Made by a program: the position numbers and the translations under genes. A stretch of DNA of 9,391 bases from an uncultured Prevotella sp. (lineage in GTDB: Bacteria; Bacteroidota; Bacteroidia; Bacteroidales; Bacteroidaceae): contig CAKQDG010000085.1 in NCBI GenBank assembly GCA_934219025.1, positions 1 through 9,391 on the forward strand. The letters run 5' to 3'. The notes under the pieces were generated by a model. The model saw nothing but the letters and a program-made list of their open reading frames with translations, did not search any database and was not told the origin of the DNA. Shown here piece after piece: positions 5,409-9,391 of this stretch; the stretch's first letter is position 1; every line of letters starts with the position of its first letter.

Positions 5409-8285
5409 ATGAAAAAATTATTATCGTTGCCGCCTAATCTGGTGGACTGCTTTCATGATGTAACAGGACTCGACCGCAAGGAGTGGTTCTGCTCTAACGA
5501 CCCTGTAGGAAAGAAACTCGGATCGGGAGGTGGCACCACGTGGCTCCTTGAACAGGCTTTCCGCGAAGACTCTAAAGATGCAGATGGCTTGAGCTTCGAC
5601 AAGTGGCTCGCCTCTGACAAACGGCTGATTCTTCATGCCGGCGGACAGAGCCGACGGTTGCCGGCATATGCTCCGTCGGGAAAAATCCTCACCCCGATTC
5701 CTGTGTTCAGATGGGAACGCGGACAGCGTCTCTCGCAAGATTTGCTGTCGCTCCAGATTCCTCTCTACAAGCAGATTATGGATGTTGCACCCGACAGACT
5801 TCACACCATGATTGTGAGCGGCGACGTGTATATCCGTGCCACGGAGCCGCTGGGCGAAGTGCCTGATGCCGACGTAGTGTGCTACGGCTTGTGGCTTGGA
5901 GCCGAAATAGCCAAAGACCATGGCGTGTTTGTGTCGCGCCGCGACACACCGGGCGTAATGGAATGTATGCTCCAGAAGCCATCGGTGAAGAAACTCGGCG
6001 AACTGCTCAATTCGCATCTTTACCTCACGGATATTGGCATTTGGCTCTTGAGCGACAAAGCCGTAAAGCTCCTGATGAAGAAATCTCTGAACAGCGACGG
6101 AACGCTGAAAAACTATGATATGTATTCTGAGTTCGGATGCGCCCTCGGCACGAAGCCTACAGTAGAGGACGATGAACTTGCCGAACTCTCCGTTGCCGTC
6201 CTGCCGTTGCCGGGTGGGGAATTCTACCACTACGGCACAAGCCACGAGATAATTTCTTCTACGCTCGCAATACAGAACCTCGTGAACGACCAGCGCGAGA
6301 TTATGCACCATTCGCTGAAACCGCATCCGTCGATGTTCGTGCAGAACTCCGAAATAAAAATCTCGTTGACCGACACCAACCACAATATATGGATAGAAAA
6401 CAGTTGGGTGGGAGAGAATTGGAATGTTTCCAGCAACAATATAATCACTGGTGTGCCCGAAAACGACTGGCAGATTTCATTGATGCCGGGACAATGTGTA
6501 GACATTGTGCCCGTGGGCGAGGATGAATACGTTGTGCGCCCATATGGATACGACGACAAATTCCGCGGTGAACTCTCTGACAGCTCCGTATTATATATGG
6601 GACATCCATTCTGCGAGTGGGCATCGGCTTGCGGCATCGACATCAACGAAATCGACGGAAAGGAAGATCTTCAATCTGCGCGCATTTTCCCCGTGTGCCG
6701 GGATATGAACGAAGCCGGGTTGTTGCTGCGCTGGATGCTCAACGGTGAGCAAACTCTTTCTTCTGAAGAATACAACAGGGCAAAAGCTCTGTGGCAGGAT
6801 TGCCGCAAACTGAGTGCCGATGATATTTCTGCCGAGGCCGACCTCGTTCGGCTTACACGGCAGCGCTGCAACTACCGCGCCGGGAATTGGAGCGCTGTGG
6901 CAAAAAACTGGCGCCATAGCGTGTTCTATCAGGTGGACCTGTGTGATGCTGCACGAGAATTTTCTCTGTATGGCATCCCTCAGCCGAAGCCTGTTTCTGA
7001 CGATGCACCGCTGCTCACCCGCATCCACGACAATATGTTCCGCTCTGAACTCGCCCGCTTGCACTCTGACAATGATGAGGCAGTAAAAGCCGAAGAAAAA
7101 TCTTTTGCCCTGCTCCGTCAGGGACTGATATCCTCTCAGGCCACAGGAAAACAACACCCAGAGATGTCGGTATATGCCGACCAGATAGTATGGGCACGCA
7201 GTCCGGTGCGCATTGACATCGCCGGCGGATGGACCGACACGCCGCCTTACTGTCTTATGGAGGGTGGAAAGGTGATAAACCTTGCCATTGAATTGAACGG
7301 GCAACCGCCGTTGCAGACTTTTGTGCGTCCGTGTAGCGAACCGCACATCATATTGAGAAGCATCGACCTTGGAGCTTCTGAAGTTATTGAAACTTACGAA
7401 CAACTTGCCGACTTCAAGCATGTGGGCAGTCCGTTCTCTATTCCTAAGGCGGCTCTCGCCCTTGCCGGATTCCTGCCCGCTCATGCCGTAGAGCAGTTTG
7501 ATTCGCTAAAGGAGCAGCTACAGGCCTTCGGCTGCGGAATAGAACTCACGCTTCTTTCGGCAATACCTGCCGGCAGCGGACTCGGAACGAGTAGCGTGCT
7601 GGCGGCAACGGTGCTTGGAGCTCTAAACGACTTCTGCGGACTGTCGTGGGACAAAAGCGAAATAGGATGCCGCACATCGGCTTTGGAACAGATGCTAACA
7701 ACAGGAGGCGGATGGCAAGACCAGTTCGGCGGAGTCCTCGAAGGAGTAAAACTCCTGCAGACGGAGCGTGGCTTCTGTCAGAACCCTACCGTTAGATGGT
7801 TGCCCGACGACCTGTTTACAAGAAATGAATACAAGGCTTGCCACCTATTATATTATACAGGCATAACGCGCACGGCAAAAACCATACTCGCCGAAATTGT
7901 GCGCCGCATGTTCCTTAACCATAGTGGAGAACTTGCCATGCTGCGCGATATGAAATGTCATGTTGAAGATATGTATGATGCCATACAGCGTGCTGATTTC
8001 CAGCGTATGGGCCATCTCATCCGCAAGACATGGATGCAGAACCAGGCAATGGACAGTGGAACTAATCCCGATAGCGTGCGCCGTCTTACCGACCTTGTTG
8101 ACGATCTCTGTCTTGGCTATAAACTGCCAGGCGCCGGCGGTGGCGGCTATCTGTATATGGTGGCTAAAGACCCAGAAGCTGCTGCCCGCATCCGCCAGAC
8201 GCTTGAGGCGAACCGTCCGAACAGTAATGCCCGTTTCGTGGACATGACACTCAGCAGAACCGGTTTGCAGGTTAGTAGAAGCTGA
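5409..8285 (+). CDS. fkp: Bifunctional L-fucokinase/L-fucose-1-phosphate guanylyltransferase
   Basis: A cytoplasmic two-step enzyme of fucose salvage: L-fucose plus ATP gives fucose-1-phosphate, which with GTP gives GDP-L-fucose. The 958 residues compare with 949 for Bacteroides fragilis Fkp, and similarity recalled from memory is high throughout. The N-terminal pyrophosphorylase half shows HAGGQSRRLPAYAPSGK (76-92) and a C-terminal part with PLPGGEFYHYGTS (266-278). The kinase half (about 590-958) shows the GHMP motifs ARSPVRIDIAGGWTDTPP (596-613), PAGSGLGTSS (720-729) and KLPGAGGGGY (905-914), plus Asp771 in GGWQDQFGG, the probable catalytic base. No key motif is broken. GAGG at 5397-5400 is a possible weak Shine-Dalgarno site 8 nt before the ATG. 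The gene follows the YfhO gene by 21 nt with no promoter seen, so cotranscription is likely. In B. fragilis, Fkp supplies GDP-fucose for capsule and glycoprotein fucosylation. Confidence 0.97.
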   Translation: MKKLLSLPPNLVDCFHDVTGLDRKEWFCSNDPVGKKLGSGGGTTWLLEQAFREDSKDADGLSFDKWLASDKRLILHAGGQSRRLPAYAPSGKILTPIPVFRWERGQRLSQDLLSLQIPLYKQIMDVAPDRLHTMIVSGDVYIRATEPLGEVPDADVVCYGLWLGAEIAKDHGVFVSRRDTPGVMECMLQKPSVKKLGELLNSHLYLTDIGIWLLSDKAVKLLMKKSLNSDGTLKNYDMYSEFGCALGTKPTVEDDELAELSVAVLPLPGGEFYHYGTSHEIISSTLAIQNLVNDQREIMHHSLKPHPSMFVQNSEIKISLTDTNHNIWIENSWVGENWNVSSNNIITGVPENDWQISLMPGQCVDIVPVGEDEYVVRPYGYDDKFRGELSDSSVLYMGHPFCEWASACGIDINEIDGKEDLQSARIFPVCRDMNEAGLLLRWMLNGEQTLSSEEYNRAKALWQDCRKLSADDISAEADLVRLTRQRCNYRAGNWSAVAKNWRHSVFYQVDLCDAAREFSLYGIPQPKPVSDDAPLLTRIHDNMFRSELARLHSDNDEAVKAEEKSFALLRQGLISSQATGKQHPEMSVYADQIVWARSPVRIDIAGGWTDTPPYCLMEGGKVINLAIELNGQPPLQTFVRPCSEPHIILRSIDLGASEVIETYEQLADFKHVGSPFSIPKAALALAGFLPAHAVEQFDSLKEQLQAFGCGIELTLLSAIPAGSGLGTSSVLAATVLGALNDFCGLSWDKSEIGCRTSALEQMLTTGGGWQDQFGGVLEGVKLLQTERGFCQNPTVRWLPDDLFTRNEYKACHLLYYTGITRTAKTILAEIVRRMFLNHSGELAMLRDMKCHVEDMYDAIQRADFQRMGHLIRKTWMQNQAMDSGTNPDSVRRLTDLVDDLCLGYKLPGAGGGGYLYMVAKDPEAAARIRQTLEANRPNSNARFVDMTLSRTGLQVSRS

Positions 8286-8293
8286 TTTCAGAT

Positions 8294-8320
8294 TAGAGAT
8301 TAGGGAATAGAGATTAGGGA
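8294..8320. repeat. Short direct repeat in the fkp-GSCFA gap
   Basis: TAGAGATTAGGGA occurs at 8294-8306 and again at 8308-8320, a 14-nt period. GATT (8291-8294) and GGATTA (8318-8323) flank it as partial copies. The whole gap is a degenerate TTAGGG/TTAGAG string. There is no hairpin followed by a T-run, so it is not an intrinsic terminator, and read-through from fkp is plausible. Confidence 0.7.
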
Positions 8321-8339
8321 TTAATAGTAATTATAATAT

Positions 8340-8347
8340 TATTTTTG
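8340..8347 (+). promoter_or_regulatory. Possible -7 box directly before the GSCFA start
   Basis: TATTTTTG matches TAnnTTTG exactly but ends only 6 nt before the ATG at 8354. A transcript from it would start at or very near the start codon, making it leaderless or nearly so. No -33 TTTG is visible about 20 nt upstream. It may be chance in AT-rich DNA. Confidence 0.25.
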
Positions 8348-8353
8348 CCTTTA

Positions 8354-9277
8354 ATGAAATTCAGAACAGAAGTAAATATCAATAAGCCGACATTCAGCAT
8401 ACGTCCATTGGCGCGTATGCTGTTTGTCGGTTCTTGTTTTGCCGACAATATAGGCAAGCGCTTTCAGGCGGAGAAGTTTCGTGCTGTGGTCAATCCATAC
8501 GGCGTTATGTATAATCCTGTGAGCATCCTCCACACCGTGCGCCGTTTTACAGCCGAAGTTAAGAACTCACAGTCTATTACCCCAACTTTAGCAAATTCCG
8601 TCCCTGTCCTCCCCCCTTGGGGGGATAAGAGGGGGGCTTTACTCCCTTGGGGGGATAAGAGGGGGGCTTTAGTGGATTATAGGACCATAGCCGTTTTTAC
8701 CCTCGGCACCAACCATGTATATCGCTTGAAGGAAACGGGCGAGATAGTAGACAACTGTCGCAAGCGTCCGCAGCGGCTGTTTCAGGAAGAAGAACTTACC
8801 ATTGACCAATGTTGCGAAGCACTCTCTGAGGCTGTTGATGTATTAATGGAAATCTGTCCAGATATAAAGGTAATAGTAACCGTCAGTCCCATCCGCTATG
8901 CCAAATATGGTTTTCATGGCAGTCAGCTTTCGAAGGCAACACTGCTGCTTGCAGCCGACAAACTGTGCTGCGAGAAAGAAAACTGCACATATTTCCCGGC
9001 ATACGAGATCGTAAACGACGAACTGCGCGACTATCGCTTCTACAAAGAAGACATGCTCCATCCGTCAGAGCAGACAGTGAGCTATATCTGGGAACGCTTT
9101 TCGGAAACATTTTTTGATGATTCCACATTTGATTTTCTTGAAAAGTGGCGCCCTATAAAGGAGGCCCTCGGACATAAACCGTTTAATCCCGACGGCGAAG
9201 AGTATAAGCTTTTTATGCAGCGTACACATGAAAAGATACTGAAGCTGAAAGAGGAATATCCAGAGTTGGAAGTATGA
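8354..9277 (+). CDS. GSCFA-domain protein (SGNH-hydrolase-like) with an internal repeat insert
   Basis: A 307-residue protein. The family motif GSCFADNIG lies at 26-34, followed by NPYGVMYNP (47-55), FTLGTNHVY (115-123), VTVSPIRY (175-182), HGSQLSKATLLLAADK (188-203) and DMLHPS (233-238). Family knowledge: GSCFA proteins belong to the SGNH hydrolase superfamily. Here Ser27 would be the nucleophile position, GTN (118-120) resembles block III, and Asp233/His236 the DxxH block; substrates are not established. Residues 87-106 are two copies of PWGDKRGAL encoded by a 30-bp tandem DNA repeat, a clear foreign insert. It sits between conserved blocks in what is probably a surface loop, and the frame is kept. 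From memory, many relatives carry a different, partly conserved stretch there, so some native sequence may have been lost. The ATG at 8354 is preferred over TTG at 8345, giving MKFRTEVNI as in relatives. No signal peptide is visible. It follows fkp by 68 nt. Confidence 0.9.
   Translation: MKFRTEVNINKPTFSIRPLARMLFVGSCFADNIGKRFQAEKFRAVVNPYGVMYNPVSILHTVRRFTAEVKNSQSITPTLANSVPVLPPWGDKRGALLPWGDKRGALVDYRTIAVFTLGTNHVYRLKETGEIVDNCRKRPQRLFQEEELTIDQCCEALSEAVDVLMEICPDIKVIVTVSPIRYAKYGFHGSQLSKATLLLAADKLCCEKENCTYFPAYEIVNDELRDYRFYKEDMLHPSEQTVSYIWERFSETFFDDSTFDFLEKWRPIKEALGHKPFNPDGEEYKLFMQRTHEKILKLKEEYPELEV
8611..8671 (+). repeat. 30-bp-period G-rich tandem element inside the GSCFA gene
   Basis: A 28-bp identical segment occurs at 8614-8641 and 8644-8671. 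Each copy is CCCTT, G6, ATAAGA, G6, CTTTA. The first copy is preceded by extra C residues, making C6-TT-G6, an almost perfect palindrome. The period of 30 bp is ten codons, so translation continues as repeated PWGDKRGAL. I recall similar CCCCTTGGGGGGATAAGAGGGG strings scattered through Bacteroidetes genomes, mostly between genes. That suggests a dispersed repeat family, which would need a genome search to confirm. Confidence 0.9.
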
Positions 9278-9313
9278 CTTTGTCCCAGTATTAGAGCAAA
9301 ATACAAAGTTTTT
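9277..9313 (+). terminator. Weak candidate terminator after the GSCFA gene
   Basis: ACTTTGT (9277-9283) is the reverse complement of ACAAAGT (9303-9309), and the right arm runs into a five-T tract (9309-9313). The arm overlaps the last base of the stop codon. The stem is only 7 bp, AT-rich, and closes a 19-nt loop, so termination here would be inefficient. The arrangement still fits the end of a transcription unit before the promoter at 9334-9365. Confidence 0.3.
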
Positions 9314-9333
9314 AAAAAATAATTGCCGTAAAA

Positions 9334-9365
9334 TTTGGTGGTTAAGAAAAAACTCCGTACCTTTG
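9334..9365 (+). promoter_or_regulatory. Well-formed Bacteroidetes promoter for a gene beyond the right edge
   Basis: TTTG at 9334-9337 is separated by 20 nt from TACCTTTG at 9358-9365. This matches the -33/-7 consensus in sequence and close to the usual spacing. Transcription would start near 9371 and run out of the window. No start codon appears before 9391, so the driven gene or RNA cannot be identified. The promoter implies that the next feature is a plus-strand transcription unit separate from fkp-GSCFA. Confidence 0.7.
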
Positions 9366-9391
9366 CACCCGCAATTAAGAAACAAACTTAT

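Noticed and set aside
5421..7484. Minus-strand open frames opposite fkp
   Set aside because: Fkp is recognised across its full length on the plus strand; the opposing translations show no motifs.
8611..8671. Frameshift or assembly error in the GSCFA gene
   Set aside because: The duplicated unit is exactly 30 bp, and the conserved blocks before and after it remain in one frame, so a real in-frame insert is the simpler reading.

Overview
The window looks like the chromosome of a Bacteroidales bacterium, most likely Prevotellaceae (Prevotella/Segatella-like). The reasons are the fused fucokinase/GDP-fucose pyrophosphorylase Fkp, a Bacteroidetes-type YfhO membrane protein, a GSCFA protein, a large secreted GH2 enzyme, A-rich leaders in place of strong Shine-Dalgarno sites, and several exact matches to the Bacteroidetes -7 promoter element TAnnTTTG. 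The genus is an inference. No tRNA, rRNA, transposase or CRISPR array was recognised.

Left part, minus strand. A secreted glycoside hydrolase family 2 enzyme begins at 907 and runs off the left edge, so only its first 302 residues are visible and the catalytic barrel lies outside. A 507-nt gene-poor stretch (908-1414) follows. It contains a four-unit, exactly 22-nt-period array of a near-palindromic 11-mer and a strong intrinsic terminator. Next, still on the minus strand, come mtnN/pfs (2691-2008) and then luxS (1891-1415). These two enzymes convert S-adenosylhomocysteine to homocysteine and the autoinducer-2 precursor DPD. The 116 nt between them hold nine degenerate 9-bp repeats and an A-rich luxS leader.

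Right part, plus strand. A 128-nt divergent promoter region (2692-2819) separates pfs from a polytopic YfhO-family protein (2820-5387). This is followed 21 nt later by fkp (5409-8285), which makes GDP-L-fucose from salvaged fucose, and 68 nt later by a GSCFA/SGNH-like protein (8354-9277). The three probably form one transcription unit concerned with envelope glycans. That role is well grounded for fkp and only inferred for the other two.

The window ends in a well-formed Bacteroidetes promoter (TTTG-N20-TACCTTTG) for a gene beyond the right edge. All the main genes are of known families. The most unusual points are repeats: a G-rich 30-bp tandem element sits in frame inside the GSCFA gene and carries four G6 runs, and two different short-period arrays occupy the spaces around luxS.
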